A stretch of 64,000 bases of DNA from Anaeromassilibacillus senegalensis (GTDB taxonomy: Bacteria; Bacillota; Clostridia; Oscillospirales; Acutalibacteraceae), in the NCBI RefSeq assembly GCF_001261775.1, contig NZ_LN868537.1, positions 916,690 through 980,689 on the forward strand, read 5' to 3'. Position numbers and translations under genes: made by a program. The notes under the pieces were generated by a model. The model was not told where the DNA came from. It ran no database searches and worked only from the letters and a program-made list of their open reading frames with translations. Shown one piece after another: positions 25,113 through 33,848 of this stretch; position 1 is the first letter of the stretch; each line of letters starts with the position of its first letter.

Positions 25113-25590
25113 AGAGCACACTCCTTCTCTCGTCCTTCTCGTCCTCGGAATTGAGAATGACGCCGCCGTCCTTATAGCGGGTCAGAATAAAATGCGTGGC
25201 GGTAGAAAGTACAGAACCAAGAGGCGCCAAACGTCTGGCGACAAACATGGCGATCGCCTGCATAGTGTCCCCATGCACCATTACCGCCAGATCGAATCCG
25301 CCCGACATCAGATACACGCTGTCCACCTCGTCAAACTGCATGATGCGATGGGCAATCTCGTCAAAACCGCGGTCACGCTGCGGCGTCACACGCAGCTCAA
25401 TCAAAGCAAACGCCTTATTCGCGTCGGCCTTTTCCCAATTGACCAGCGCCTGATAGCCGCGGATGATTCCCGCCTTTTCATACGCTGTAATCTGGTTTTG
25501 TATCTCGTCCTCTGTTTTGTTCAGCATAACGGCAAGCTGCTGATTGGACAGACGGGCATTTTGACTCAGTAACTCTAATAAACGGTCCAT
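25105..25590 (-). CDS. Lrp/AsnC family transcriptional regulator
   Basis: A 161-residue regulator with an N-terminal helix-turn-helix (MDRLLELLSQNARLSNQQLA...) and a C-terminal amino-acid-sensing RAM/ACT domain (about 70-145; VTPQRDRGFDEIAHRIMQ and YLMSGGFDLAVMVHG). A longer open frame upstream has no family similarity; the ATG at 25588-25590 has GGAGGA upstream at the right distance. It is the first gene of a three-gene operon with the aminotransferase and DUF362 protein, which suggests local control of amino-acid metabolism. Confidence 0.92.
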   Translation of the reverse strand: MDRLLELLSQNARLSNQQLAVMLNKTEDEIQNQITAYEKAGIIRGYQALVNWEKADANKAFALIELRVTPQRDRGFDEIAHRIMQFDEVDSVYLMSGGFDLAVMVHGDTMQAIAMFVARRLAPLGSVLSTATHFILTRYKDGGVILNSEDEKDERRSVLCD

Positions 25591-25711
25591 AACTTCCATT
25601 CCTCCGGTCCTGATTTCAAATTGATTTGCCGTCAAAGACGGCACTTTTTTGAATAATAAGATATAGTATACATCATATTCCAGCAGATGGAAAGCCATTA
25701 CCTGCATAAAA

Positions 25712-25752
25712 ACGCAAAAAAGAGAGCTCCTCCCTGCAAAAAGGGAGGAGCT
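25712..25752 (-). terminator. Intrinsic terminator of the PHP phosphatase gene
   Basis: On the minus strand AGCTCCTCCCT and AGGGAGGAGCT (25725-25752) form an 11-bp stem, followed by CTCTTTTTTGCG. It lies 10 nt after the PHP stop codon and ahead of the Lrp promoter region. Confidence 0.9.
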
Positions 25753-25762
25753 TAAAAACGCA

Positions 25763-26575
25763 CTATTCAATCGGAAGAAATTTAGGCGTGTGATGGGCAT
25801 ACACTGTAAAATGACTGAAGCCCGCCTTCTTGAGCAGGGCAAGACCCTCTTCCACGCCGCCGCCCACATCGGCCCAGCGGTGTGCGTCGGACCCGACCGT
25901 CACCAGCCTGCCTCCCAACTCGCGATACCGTTCCAGGATCTTTTGGTTCGGCATGGTTTCCCCCAGCTTCTGCCGCAGGCCGCTGGTGTTGACCTCCAGT
26001 GCCTTGTTGGAAGCAATCAGCGCTTTTAACACCTGATCTACCCGTTCGTCAAACAAACTGTTTTCGATGGTCAGGCCGTGCTCTCCCACAATATAACGCC
26101 AGGGATATGTCAGATGCGCCAGGGAGTCAAAGCGGCCCCATTCGATCGTCTCCATGATCTCGTCGAAATACCGCATCAATACGTCGTTGAGCTGTATTTC
26201 CCCATAATCCAGCTCGTAAAAGTCGGCCATTCCCTTTACATTATGTACGGACGCCAAAGCAAAGTCAAAATCACAGGCGTCCAGTACCTCATTGGCAGCC
26301 TCCAGATTCTGCATTGGCTGCCCAATCTCCACGCCCGCACGCACATGCAGGCGGCCATGAAAAACCGCCGAAGCCTTGCGGGCTTCAAAATACGATTGGC
26401 GGACGGAGCGGTCATACGCTTCTTCCTTATATACATTGCATTCACAGTGATCTGTAATTGTCAGTGTATACAAACCCAGCCGGCAGGCACTCTCGCACAT
26501 CATGGTTGTCGGATCCGCTGCATCGCGGGAACAATCGGTGTGCACATGGCTGTCCGACAAATACCGGTATTTCAC
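25763..26575 (-). CDS. PHP-domain histidinol-phosphatase-type phosphoesterase
   Basis: A 270-residue PHP-family metallo-phosphoesterase. The metal-binding motifs are in order: DSHVHTDCS near residue 8, TITDH near 41, GVEIGQ near 82, LASVH, the FDSLAHLTYP motif and GSDAH near 232. These match the HisK/HisJ-type histidinol phosphatase, which dephosphorylates histidinol phosphate in histidine synthesis, but several PHP proteins of this length have other substrates, and no his genes are nearby. It is monocistronic with its own terminator. Functional assignment is moderate; family assignment is firm. Confidence 0.85.
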   Translation of the reverse strand: MKYRYLSDSHVHTDCSRDAADPTTMMCESACRLGLYTLTITDHCECNVYKEEAYDRSVRQSYFEARKASAVFHGRLHVRAGVEIGQPMQNLEAANEVLDACDFDFALASVHNVKGMADFYELDYGEIQLNDVLMRYFDEIMETIEWGRFDSLAHLTYPWRYIVGEHGLTIENSLFDERVDQVLKALIASNKALEVNTSGLRQKLGETMPNQKILERYRELGGRLVTVGSDAHRWADVGGGVEEGLALLKKAGFSHFTVYAHHTPKFLPIE

Positions 26576-26807
26576 TTTCAGTCACATCCTCTATTCTTTT
26601 AAACTGCTGTATGAAAATTCATTTTCCTTATAATGGTTTCAGTTTATCATACTTTACAGCCGATTGATAGATGAATCCTCCCTATTTCAATTGCATAAAT
26701 CAGGGTTAATTTTAAACAACTTTCCGAAGGTACCAAATTGCCGGTTAGATTTCCACTTTCCTTTGTTTACTGCGCCTCTTTTTGCTGCTTTATAAAACAA
26801 AGTACGC

Positions 26808-26836
26808 TTGACACAGCCATTCTTTCCGTTCATAAT
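26808..26836 (+). promoter_or_regulatory. Sigma-A promoter of the ACT/UPF0210 operon
   Basis: TTGACA (26808-26813), a 17-nt spacer and CATAAT (26831-26836) lie 56 nt upstream of the ACT gene. The rest of the 316-nt gap (26576-26891) between the divergent PHP and ACT genes is AT-rich, and I see nothing else in it. Confidence 0.75.
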
Positions 26837-26891
26837 GGTTTAATAGAGTCGTATGTCCTTTTAAATTAAACTTTCATGGAGGTATTCGCAT

Positions 26892-27161
26892 ATGCGAGCA
26901 GTTATCACAGTGATTGGCAAAGATATGGTCGGAATTCTTGCACAGGTTTCCGCGATCTGCGCCAAAAACGGCGTCAATGTTGTGGAGGTCACACAGTCCA
27001 TTCTGCAAGACCTTTTTGCCATGATTATGATGGTGGACATTTCCAAATGTGCAATCCCGTTTCAGAGTCTGGTGGATGAACTCACGCAGGTGGGGGAGAA
27101 CATGGGGCTGACCATTCACGTTATGCACGAGGATATCTTTAATTCCATGCATCGAATTTAA
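26892..27161 (+). CDS. ACT-domain protein, UPF0237 family
   Basis: An 89-residue single ACT domain, MRAVITVIGKDMVGILAQVS..., with the pattern of the GcvR-like UPF0237 family, thought to bind an amino acid. It is followed after 87 nt by a UPF0210 gene. This pair is conserved across many Firmicutes and Archaea, which implies the ACT protein senses a ligand for the neighbouring enzyme. The ATG follows CATGGAGG. Its function is not established. Confidence 0.92.
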   Translation: MRAVITVIGKDMVGILAQVSAICAKNGVNVVEVTQSILQDLFAMIMMVDISKCAIPFQSLVDELTQVGENMGLTIHVMHEDIFNSMHRI

Positions 27162-27248
27162 GAAAAACGCCGGACATTTTTGCAAGTTGTCCGCTTCTCA
27201 ATTTCATTCTTCTGTCAGCATAACAAAATAAAGGAGTGGTTCCCAAAC

Positions 27249-28607
27249 ATGCTGAATTCCCACGATATTTTGGAAACAATTAATATGATCGACAATGAAA
27301 ATCTGGATGTGCGCACCATCACCATGGGCATCTCCCTGCTGGACTGCGCGGACAGCGACGTCCAGGCTGCATGCCAGAAAATTTACGATAAAATCTGCCG
27401 GTATGCGGGCAACCTTGTCAAGACCGGAGAGGACATCAGCAAAGAGTACGGCATTCCGATCATTCACAAGCGTATTTCCGTGACGCCCATCGCCATGCTG
27501 GCGGCGGCCTGTCCGGGCAGCAGCCCGGTGCATTTTGCAAAAGCGCTGGACCGTGCTGCCAAGGCGACCGGCGTCAACTTCATCGGCGGTTATTCCGCAC
27601 TGGTCCACAAAGGCTTTGGCCCCGGGGATTACGCGCTGATGGCCAGCATTCCGGAGGCACTGTCTGAAACCGAGTTTGTCTGCTCGTCCGTAAACATCGG
27701 CACCACCAAGGCCGGCATTAACATGGACGCCGTGGCAAAAATGGGCGGCATTGTCCGCGATGTGGCGGAACGCACCGCGGACCGCGACTGCATCGGCGCG
27801 GCAAAGCTGGTCGTTTTCTGCAACGCACCGGAGGACAATCCATTCATGGCAGGCGCTTTCCACGGCCCCGGTGAACCGGATTGCGTGATCAACGTGGGCG
27901 TATCCGGCCCCGGCGTGGTGCGCGCGGCGCTGGCCAAAGCGGAGGATTGCGACCTTTCCGGCGTAGCGGATATTGTCAAAAAAACGGCCTTTAAAATTAC
28001 CCGCATGGGCCAGCTGGTAGCACAGGAGGCATCCCGCCGCCTGTTTGTTCCCTTCGGCATTGTGGACCTGTCCCTTGCCCCCACCCCCGCGGTCGGCGAT
28101 TCCGTCGCCCATATCCTGGAGGAGATGGGCCTGGAAAGCTGCGGCGCGCACGGCACCACTGCCGCATTGGCGCTGCTGAACGACGCCGTTAAAAAGGGCG
28201 GCATCATGGCTTCTTCCCATGTCGGCGGCCTCTCAGGCGCGTTTATCCCTGTTACGGAAGACGCCGGTATGATCAACGCCGCGCGCTGCGGTGCGCTTTC
28301 TCTGACCAAGTTGGAGGCGATGACGGCGGTCTGCTCCGTCGGTCTTGACATGATCGCCGTTCCCGGCGATACACCGGCGGAGGTAATCTCTGCAATCATT
28401 GCGGATGAGGCAGCCATTGGTATGGTAAATTCCAAAACTACAGCGGTCCGCCTGATTCCGGCGATTGGAAAAACGGCGGGCGAAGAACTGAACTTTGGCG
28501 GCCTGCTGGGCGGCGGCCCTGTTATGGAGGTCAATCGTTACTCCCCCGCAAAGTTCATTCAGCGCGGCGGAAGAATCCCGGCACCGATGCAAAGCTTAAA
28601 AAATTAA
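27249..28607 (+). CDS. PFL-like UPF0210 (DUF711) family protein
   Basis: A 452-residue cytosolic protein of the UPF0210 family, predicted to adopt a pyruvate-formate-lyase-like barrel. Diagnostic stretches are [51 protein letters not shown] and the C-terminal [13 protein letters not shown]. The reaction is unknown, and no glycyl-radical loop is seen. It pairs with the upstream ACT gene in one transcript. The ATG at 27249 is used because AAAGGAG lies 12 nt upstream; 23 extra codons upstream are unlike the family. Confidence 0.92.
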   Translation: MLNSHDILETINMIDNENLDVRTITMGISLLDCADSDVQAACQKIYDKICRYAGNLVKTGEDISKEYGIPIIHKRISVTPIAMLAAACPGSSPVHFAKALDRAAKATGVNFIGGYSALVHKGFGPGDYALMASIPEALSETEFVCSSVNIGTTKAGINMDAVAKMGGIVRDVAERTADRDCIGAAKLVVFCNAPEDNPFMAGAFHGPGEPDCVINVGVSGPGVVRAALAKAEDCDLSGVADIVKKTAFKITRMGQLVAQEASRRLFVPFGIVDLSLAPTPAVGDSVAHILEEMGLESCGAHGTTAALALLNDAVKKGGIMASSHVGGLSGAFIPVTEDAGMINAARCGALSLTKLEAMTAVCSVGLDMIAVPGDTPAEVISAIIADEAAIGMVNSKTTAVRLIPAIGKTAGEELNFGGLLGGGPVMEVNRYSPAKFIQRGGRIPAPMQSLKN

Positions 28608-28694
28608 AAGCAATTCTGGCAGTTTACCAAAAAAATCTTGTGAATGTTCACCCATATTCTTGCAGAAAAATCGTTACATTTCGCAAATACCCGC

Positions 28695-28723
28695 TTGAAA
28701 AAGCGGAAACCGAAGACTATAAT
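28695..28723 (+). promoter_or_regulatory. Sigma-A promoter of the V/A-type ATPase operon
   Basis: TTGAAA (28695-28700), a 17-nt spacer and a perfect TATAAT (28718-28723). This leaves a leader of about 215 nt before the first gene. Within it are TGCAGGA/TCCTGCA near 28737-28755 and GGCCT/AGGCC near 28895-28915, so it may be structured. Confidence 0.75.
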
Positions 28724-28945
28724 GGGTACACAGCCATGCAGGAGATTTTCCTGCAACCTGCAAAAAGAATGAGGTTTCCCCTTGGCCGCCAACACGGCTT
28801 CAAGGATGTGTGCCGCCCTGCTTTTCCCGGAGCTTTCCGAGAAATCCTGTTTTCTCTGAGGTTCTGGAAGCGGGGCTGTCTGTTTGTTAAGGCACGGCCT
28901 CCGGACGAAGGCCATCCGATCAATTACGTTTAAGGAGGTACGGTC

Positions 28946-29257
28946 ATGCAAAACCTGATTAAAGAAATTGTGGATATGGACCGTAAAGCCAGAGAGATCA
29001 CCGACGCGGCGCAGCTGGAAAAGGTGAATTCCGAAAAGGAAGTCACCGAAAAACGCGAGCAGATCCGGGCAGAATATTTGGAGCGCGCCAGGAAGCGCAT
29101 TGCCATGAACGAGCCGCAGGAGCGTGCGATTGCGGAAGAAGGCTGGAAAAAAATCCAGGCAAAAAACGAAGATCGAGCCAAACATTTGGACGATCTTTAC
29201 CGGGAAAAAGGCGATGAATGGGTAAATACGCTTGCCGCAAGAGTGATTGGAGAGTGA
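28946..29257 (+). CDS. V/A-type ATPase peripheral stalk subunit (G/H-like)
   Basis: A 103-residue, almost entirely helical and charged protein (KVNSEKEVTEKREQIRAEYL and similar), consistent with the G/H (NtpF) subunit that pairs with subunit E to form the peripheral stalk. It starts at an ATG with AAGGAGG 7 nt upstream and ends 4 nt before subunit C. Coiled-coil proteins share little sequence, so the assignment rests mainly on position as first gene of the operon. Confidence 0.8.
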   Translation: MQNLIKEIVDMDRKAREITDAAQLEKVNSEKEVTEKREQIRAEYLERARKRIAMNEPQERAIAEEGWKKIQAKNEDRAKHLDDLYREKGDEWVNTLAARVIGE

Positions 29258-29261
29258 TACG

Positions 29262-30308
29262 ATGCTTTCCAATTTTTCCTCTAACGCCATTCTTTCCAAA
29301 GCGCGCGCCATGTATGGCAAGCGACTGAAAAAAGAGGATTACCGGGAACTCCTGAACTGCAAATCGGTCAGCGAGGTTGCCGGCTACCTGAAGAGCCACA
29401 CGGCATACGGCAAAATTTTGGCCGGCGTCAATGAGAACGAAGTGCACCGCGGGCAGCTGGAAAGCAAACTGCGCCAAAAGCTCTTTGAGGATTACGCCTC
29501 CCTGTGCCGCTATGAAATTTCCGTGGGCGAGCATTTTGCCCAATACCTGCTGGAGCGCAGCGAGATCGAACAGATTCTGCACAGCCTGATGTACCTGGGC
29601 GCCGGGATGCCGGAAGAATATCTTTTCTCTCTTCCCTCCTATCTCAACCGGCATACGCGCATCGACCTGTACACGCTGAGCCATGTGCAGAGCTACGACG
29701 ACCTGCTGGATGCCCTGAGCCACACGCCGTACCGCAAGCTGATGGAGCCGTTCCGCCCCGTGGCGGGCGTACCGCTGAACTACACCGGAATTGAAAACGC
29801 GCTCTATACCTACCTCTACGACAGCGCCTTTGCGGTCATCCGCAAGTACACCCACGGCGAGACTTCCCGGCAGCTTCGGGAAATCTTTGAAACGTATATT
29901 GACCTGATCAATGTGACGCGCATCATCCGGCTGAAAACCGCCTATCACGAAAGCCCGGACTTTGTGCGCAGCACACTGCTTCCCTTTGGAACCATTAAGC
30001 CCCGTTTGCTGGAGGAGATGCTGGAAGCGGACGCCGGGGACGTCCTCGACGTCATGGCAAAGTCCTCCATTGGCAAGCGGTGCCAAAAAATAGAGCACAC
30101 CTACATCGACCAGATTCCAGACCGGGTAAAATACAGTACCTGCCGGCATGATATCCGCTTTTCCACGCATCCCTCCGTGGTCATGATCTCCTACATCTTT
30201 CTGACGCAGATCGAGCTGCAGGACATCATCAACATTGTGGAGGGAATCCGTTACCAGCTGGCGCCCGATGAGATTAAAAAGCTGCTCACCGTCGCCGATT
30301 ATCTATGA
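29262..30308 (+). CDS. V/A-type ATPase subunit C
   Basis: Subunit C (NtpC) connects the central stalk to the membrane c-ring. The 348-residue protein opens MLSNFSSNAILSKARAMYGK and is dominated by helices, including FETYIDLINVTRIIRLKTAY near the middle, in line with the three-fold helical-hairpin structure of the family. The ATG at 29262 follows GGAGAG. It lies between the G/H-like subunit and subunit I, the usual bacterial order. Confidence 0.92.
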   Translation: MLSNFSSNAILSKARAMYGKRLKKEDYRELLNCKSVSEVAGYLKSHTAYGKILAGVNENEVHRGQLESKLRQKLFEDYASLCRYEISVGEHFAQYLLERSEIEQILHSLMYLGAGMPEEYLFSLPSYLNRHTRIDLYTLSHVQSYDDLLDALSHTPYRKLMEPFRPVAGVPLNYTGIENALYTYLYDSAFAVIRKYTHGETSRQLREIFETYIDLINVTRIIRLKTAYHESPDFVRSTLLPFGTIKPRLLEEMLEADAGDVLDVMAKSSIGKRCQKIEHTYIDQIPDRVKYSTCRHDIRFSTHPSVVMISYIFLTQIELQDIINIVEGIRYQLAPDEIKKLLTVADYL

Positions 30309-30323
30309 AAGGAGGCGTGATGA

Positions 30324-32270
30324 TTGGCTGTACTAAAGATCAAGGTAACGAGCATTATCGGCCGCATGGGAGACCTGGACAAAGTCACCGCCGTGTGCGG
30401 TAAGTCCGGCGTTTTCCACCCGGACAACTCCCTTTCCTTTTATTCCGATACCTCCGATTTTACCCCGCTGAGTGAAGAGAATCCCTATTCCGCTCCGCTG
30501 CAGCGATTGACCGACGCGGTAAACGCGTCCCGCAAAAAGCTGGAGCTGCTGAGCGAAAAAGAAATGGAACATGTGCAATTCACCCGCGAGGAAACGGAAT
30601 CCTATGTTCGTTCCATAGCCTCCTCCCTGGACGGCCTGCAAAAAGAGCGCGCGCAGGCGCAGCAGCAGGTGGAACAGTACACCAGGGAGATTGAGCAGGT
30701 CAGCCACTTCGTCGGTATGGACTTAAACCTCGACGAAATTCACGACTGCAAATATATTAAAGTGCGCTTCGGCTCCCTTCCGAAGGAGAGCTTTGAAAAG
30801 CTGAATTCCTATAAGCAGAATCCTTATATCATCTTCTTCCCCTGCACGCATGACGACCTCAAATACTGGGGCGTCTATTTTGCGCCGATCGACGCGGTCA
30901 GCGAGGTGGACCGCATCTTCTCCAGCCTTTATTTTGAACGGACGCGGCTGGCGGAACTGCGCGGAACTCCGGAAGGCGGTGTGGAAGAGCTGCGGACACT
31001 GCGCGACCAGGAGATTGAAAAGATCCAGCGGGTGGACGCCAAGATCGACGCGCTCTGGAAAAAGGAGCAGACCGCCTGTGCGCAGATCTATTCGTATCTG
31101 ACGGAACAGTCCGTCTTCTTCGGCATCCGCCGCTATGCCGCGCGCTATAACGACAACTTTATTCTTACCGGCTGGATTCCCGCAAGCAGCGAGAAAGCGT
31201 TTCAAAAAGAGCTGGACCGGCTGGATTCTGTGGAATATACGTTTGAAGGCGCGGAGGAGGAATTGAGCCATTCCCCGCCGGTCGCATTAAAAAACAAAGC
31301 GGTCTTCCGGCCCTTTGAATTCTTTGTGGATATGTACGGCCTGCCCTCCTACGACGAGGTCGACCCCACTCCCTTTGTCGCCATCACATATATCCTGCTG
31401 TTTGGCATTATGTTTGGCGATCTGGGGCAGGGCATCTGTGTTTCCATCATCGGCTGGTTGATGTGGAAATGGAAGAAAATGAAGCTGGGCAGGATTTTGA
31501 TCCCCTGCGGCGTGTCTGCCGCAGTGTTCGGCGCGCTCTTTGGCTCCGTATTCGGCTTTGAGCACGCGCTCGATCCGTTCTACAAAAATGTCCTGGGACT
31601 GAGTGGAAAACCAATTGAGGTCATGGAACCGGCAACCACCAATATGATTATCTATTCCGCTGTGGGAATCGGCATTCTGTTAGTCATTGTCGCGATCTTG
31701 ATCAACATATACTCCTGTATCCGCAGAAAGCACTGGGAAAACGCGTTGTTTGGGCCAAATGGACTGGCAGGACTGGTTTTCTACACCGCTTTGGTGGTGG
31801 GTTTCGGCGGACAGCTGGTCTTCGGGTGGCAGATTGTCAATACCGCTTATATCATCGGCCTGATCGTACTGCCCATCCTGGTGATGTTTTTCCGGGAGGT
31901 TCTCGGCGGCCTGGTGGAGCACCGCTCCGACTGGAAGCCGGAGAGCTGGGGCAATTTCATTATGCAGAACTTCTTTGAGGTGTTTGAATTCCTTCTGAGC
32001 TACGCGACAAATACCATGTCCTTTCTCCGTGTGGGCGCGTTTGTACTGGTGCACGCGGGCATGATGCTGGTGGTCTTTACACTGGCAGAGATGTCAAGCG
32101 GCATCGCATATGTGCTGATCGCCGTCATTGGCAACGTCTTTGTCATGGCGCTGGAAGGGCTGCTGGTCGGCATTCAGGTACTCAGGCTGGAATTCTATGA
32201 GATGTTCAGCCGCTTCTTCGATGGTGACGGCCGTCCGTTCAATCCTGTTGTGGTTCGCAGAGAACAGTAG
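30324..32270 (+). CDS. V/A-type ATPase membrane subunit I
   Basis: Stator membrane subunit (NtpI, equivalent to eukaryotic subunit a) that forms the ion path beside the c-ring. The 648-residue protein has a soluble N-terminal half with coiled coils (about 1-340) and a C-terminal half with about seven or eight membrane helices, starting at YDEVDPTPFVAITYILLFGI. The conserved GDLGQGICV loop and the helix near TMSFLRVGAFVLVHAGMML carry the expected arginine. The TTG start is preceded by AAAGGAGG. It follows subunit C by 15 nt. Confidence 0.95.
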   Translation: MAVLKIKVTSIIGRMGDLDKVTAVCGKSGVFHPDNSLSFYSDTSDFTPLSEENPYSAPLQRLTDAVNASRKKLELLSEKEMEHVQFTREETESYVRSIASSLDGLQKERAQAQQQVEQYTREIEQVSHFVGMDLNLDEIHDCKYIKVRFGSLPKESFEKLNSYKQNPYIIFFPCTHDDLKYWGVYFAPIDAVSEVDRIFSSLYFERTRLAELRGTPEGGVEELRTLRDQEIEKIQRVDAKIDALWKKEQTACAQIYSYLTEQSVFFGIRRYAARYNDNFILTGWIPASSEKAFQKELDRLDSVEYTFEGAEEELSHSPPVALKNKAVFRPFEFFVDMYGLPSYDEVDPTPFVAITYILLFGIMFGDLGQGICVSIIGWLMWKWKKMKLGRILIPCGVSAAVFGALFGSVFGFEHALDPFYKNVLGLSGKPIEVMEPATTNMIIYSAVGIGILLVIVAILINIYSCIRRKHWENALFGPNGLAGLVFYTALVVGFGGQLVFGWQIVNTAYIIGLIVLPILVMFFREVLGGLVEHRSDWKPESWGNFIMQNFFEVFEFLLSYATNTMSFLRVGAFVLVHAGMMLVVFTLAEMSSGIAYVLIAVIGNVFVMALEGLLVGIQVLRLEFYEMFSRFFDGDGRPFNPVVVRREQ

Positions 32271-32386
32271 TCCCGCCTGCCGCTTTGCCGGCGCCGCGCA
32301 GACAGAACGCTGTTTTCTGTTATCCAGTGCACCGGGTATTCCCCGATGTCATATTATTTTTGAACTCAATATTGGAGGTATTTATT

Positions 32387-32839
32387 ATGACTGCTGTATT
32401 TCTTTGTGTTCCGATCGTATTCCTGGTCGTTTCCGTTGCGCTCTCCATTCGTGCGGTTAAGCGCGGCAAAAAAACAAGCAGAGCCGTTGCCACACAGCTT
32501 ATTGCATTCCTCGCCGTCTGTGTTGTCAGCTTTGCAGCCCCGATGATGGCGTCCGCAGCGCCGGAGGGCGATGTTCCGGCAGATGCTCCCGTAAGCACCA
32601 GCGCAGACGCCTCCCCAATTGACAACTCCAAGGGCATGGGCCTGATCGCCGCCGCTCTCGTTACCGGTCTGGCAGGCATCGGCGGCGGTATTGCTGTCGC
32701 CGCTTCCGCTCCCGCCGCAATCGGTGCAACCAGCGAGGACCCGAAGGCATTTGGTAAGTCTTTGATCTTTGTCGCTCTGGGCGAAGGTATTGCCCTGTAC
32801 GGCCTGTTGATTTCCATCCTGATCCTAAACAAGGTTTAA
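32387..32839 (+). CDS. V/A-type ATPase proteolipid subunit K with N-terminal extension
   Basis: The rotor-ring subunit (NtpK/c). The 150-residue protein contains only one classical proteolipid hairpin at its C-terminal end: GLIAAALVTGLAGIGGGIAV followed by ALGEGIALYGLLISILIL with the ion-binding Glu. In front is an unusual stretch: two hydrophobic segments (residues 3-22 and 38-58) and an Ala-rich linker after MMASAAPEGD that looks like a signal peptidase site. The typical family protein has two hairpins and about 155 residues. The ATG follows GGAGGTATTTATT. A 116-nt gap separates it from subunit I. Confidence 0.9.
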   Translation: MTAVFLCVPIVFLVVSVALSIRAVKRGKKTSRAVATQLIAFLAVCVVSFAAPMMASAAPEGDVPADAPVSTSADASPIDNSKGMGLIAAALVTGLAGIGGGIAVAASAPAAIGATSEDPKAFGKSLIFVALGEGIALYGLLISILILNKV

Positions 32840-32873
32840 GGAATCGAGTACTTAACTAAAGAAGGGGATTTTT

Positions 32874-33182
32874 ATGCGCTTTCATTTGATCAGCGACAAT
32901 GTGGACACCCAGGTCGGCATGCGCCTCGCCGGAATCGACGGCGTTGTGGTCCATGAGCCGGAGGAGGTCCAAAAGGCCCTGAGCGATGCAATGGCGATGG
33001 ACGATGTGGCGGTCATCCTGATGACGGAACAGCTGATCCAGCTTTGCCCGGATCTGGTTTACGACCTCAAGCTGAAAGCCAAACGCCCGCTGATTGTAGA
33101 GATTCCGGACCGGCATGGCAATGGGCGCACCAAGGATTCCATCACCCGCTATGTCCGTGAGGCCATCGGGATCAAAATTTAG
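32874..33182 (+). CDS. V/A-type ATPase subunit F
   Basis: A 102-residue central stalk subunit (NtpG). It begins MRFHLISDNVDTQVGMRLAG, the DxxxxGMRLAG pattern being typical, and includes VAVILMTEQLIQLCPDLV and the C-terminal IVEIPDRHG loop. It links the rotor to the A3B3 head. It lies 34 nt past subunit K, with AAGAAGGGG upstream. Confidence 0.93.
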   Translation: MRFHLISDNVDTQVGMRLAGIDGVVVHEPEEVQKALSDAMAMDDVAVILMTEQLIQLCPDLVYDLKLKAKRPLIVEIPDRHGNGRTKDSITRYVREAIGIKI

Positions 33183-33211
33183 GCCGCTTTTGGCGGAACG
33201 GGGGGATCGAT

Positions 33212-33817
33212 ATGGCGATCAATCAAAACGATGAAAAAATAGGAAAGTTCTATCAGGCAATCAACCATTACGCCGAAGAGCAGCGCAAAAAAATAGAAGA
33301 AGAGGTCTCCGCCTTTAAGCAGAAAGAGCTCGACGAGGCGGAGGTGGAAGTCCTCGCGGAAGCGTATCACCTGATTCAAAAAGAAATGATGCAGATGCGC
33401 AACAACATTTCCCGTGAGATGGCCCAGCGCGAAATGGAGGGCCGCCGCGCCCTTTTGGAACAGCGCCGCAAGATCATGGAGGACGTATTCCAACGTGCCG
33501 CCGACTGCCTGCGCACCTATACGGAAAAGCCGGATTACGTCGCTCTGCTGGAAAAATATGCGCGCAGCCTCTCCACCGCATTTCAAAAGCCGGGCACCGT
33601 CATCCGCCTGCGCAAAGAGGATGCAAAATACCAGCCGCAGATTGCGGCGGCCTTCGGCGCGGCCTGCAGTTTTGAAACCGACGACTCCATCCGGATCGGC
33701 GGCCTGCGCGCGTACAATACCGAGCTTGGTATTATGGCGGACGAAACGCTGGATTCCATGCTGGATGAGCAGCGCGGCTGGTTTGAAGAAAACTCCGGAC
33801 TGACCATCGCAGGCTGA
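33212..33817 (+). CDS. V/A-type ATPase subunit E
   Basis: A 201-residue peripheral stalk protein. The N-terminal half is a long charged coiled coil (AINHYAEEQRKKIEEEVSAF); the C-terminal half is a compact head including FETDDSIRIGGLRAYNTELG and ETLDSMLDEQR, typical of subunit E. It would pair with the first gene of the operon. It sits 29 nt after subunit F and 31 nt before subunit A. Confidence 0.92.
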   Translation: MAINQNDEKIGKFYQAINHYAEEQRKKIEEEVSAFKQKELDEAEVEVLAEAYHLIQKEMMQMRNNISREMAQREMEGRRALLEQRRKIMEDVFQRAADCLRTYTEKPDYVALLEKYARSLSTAFQKPGTVIRLRKEDAKYQPQIAAAFGAACSFETDDSIRIGGLRAYNTELGIMADETLDSMLDEQRGWFEENSGLTIAG

Positions 33818-33848
33818 TACCGCAGGCTCGGGAAAGGAATGATCCGAA

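Noticed and set aside
27204..28220. A 338-codon minus-strand frame opposite the UPF0210 gene
   Set aside because: It is low-complexity antisense of a well-supported gene, has no ribosome-binding site, and shows no family motif.
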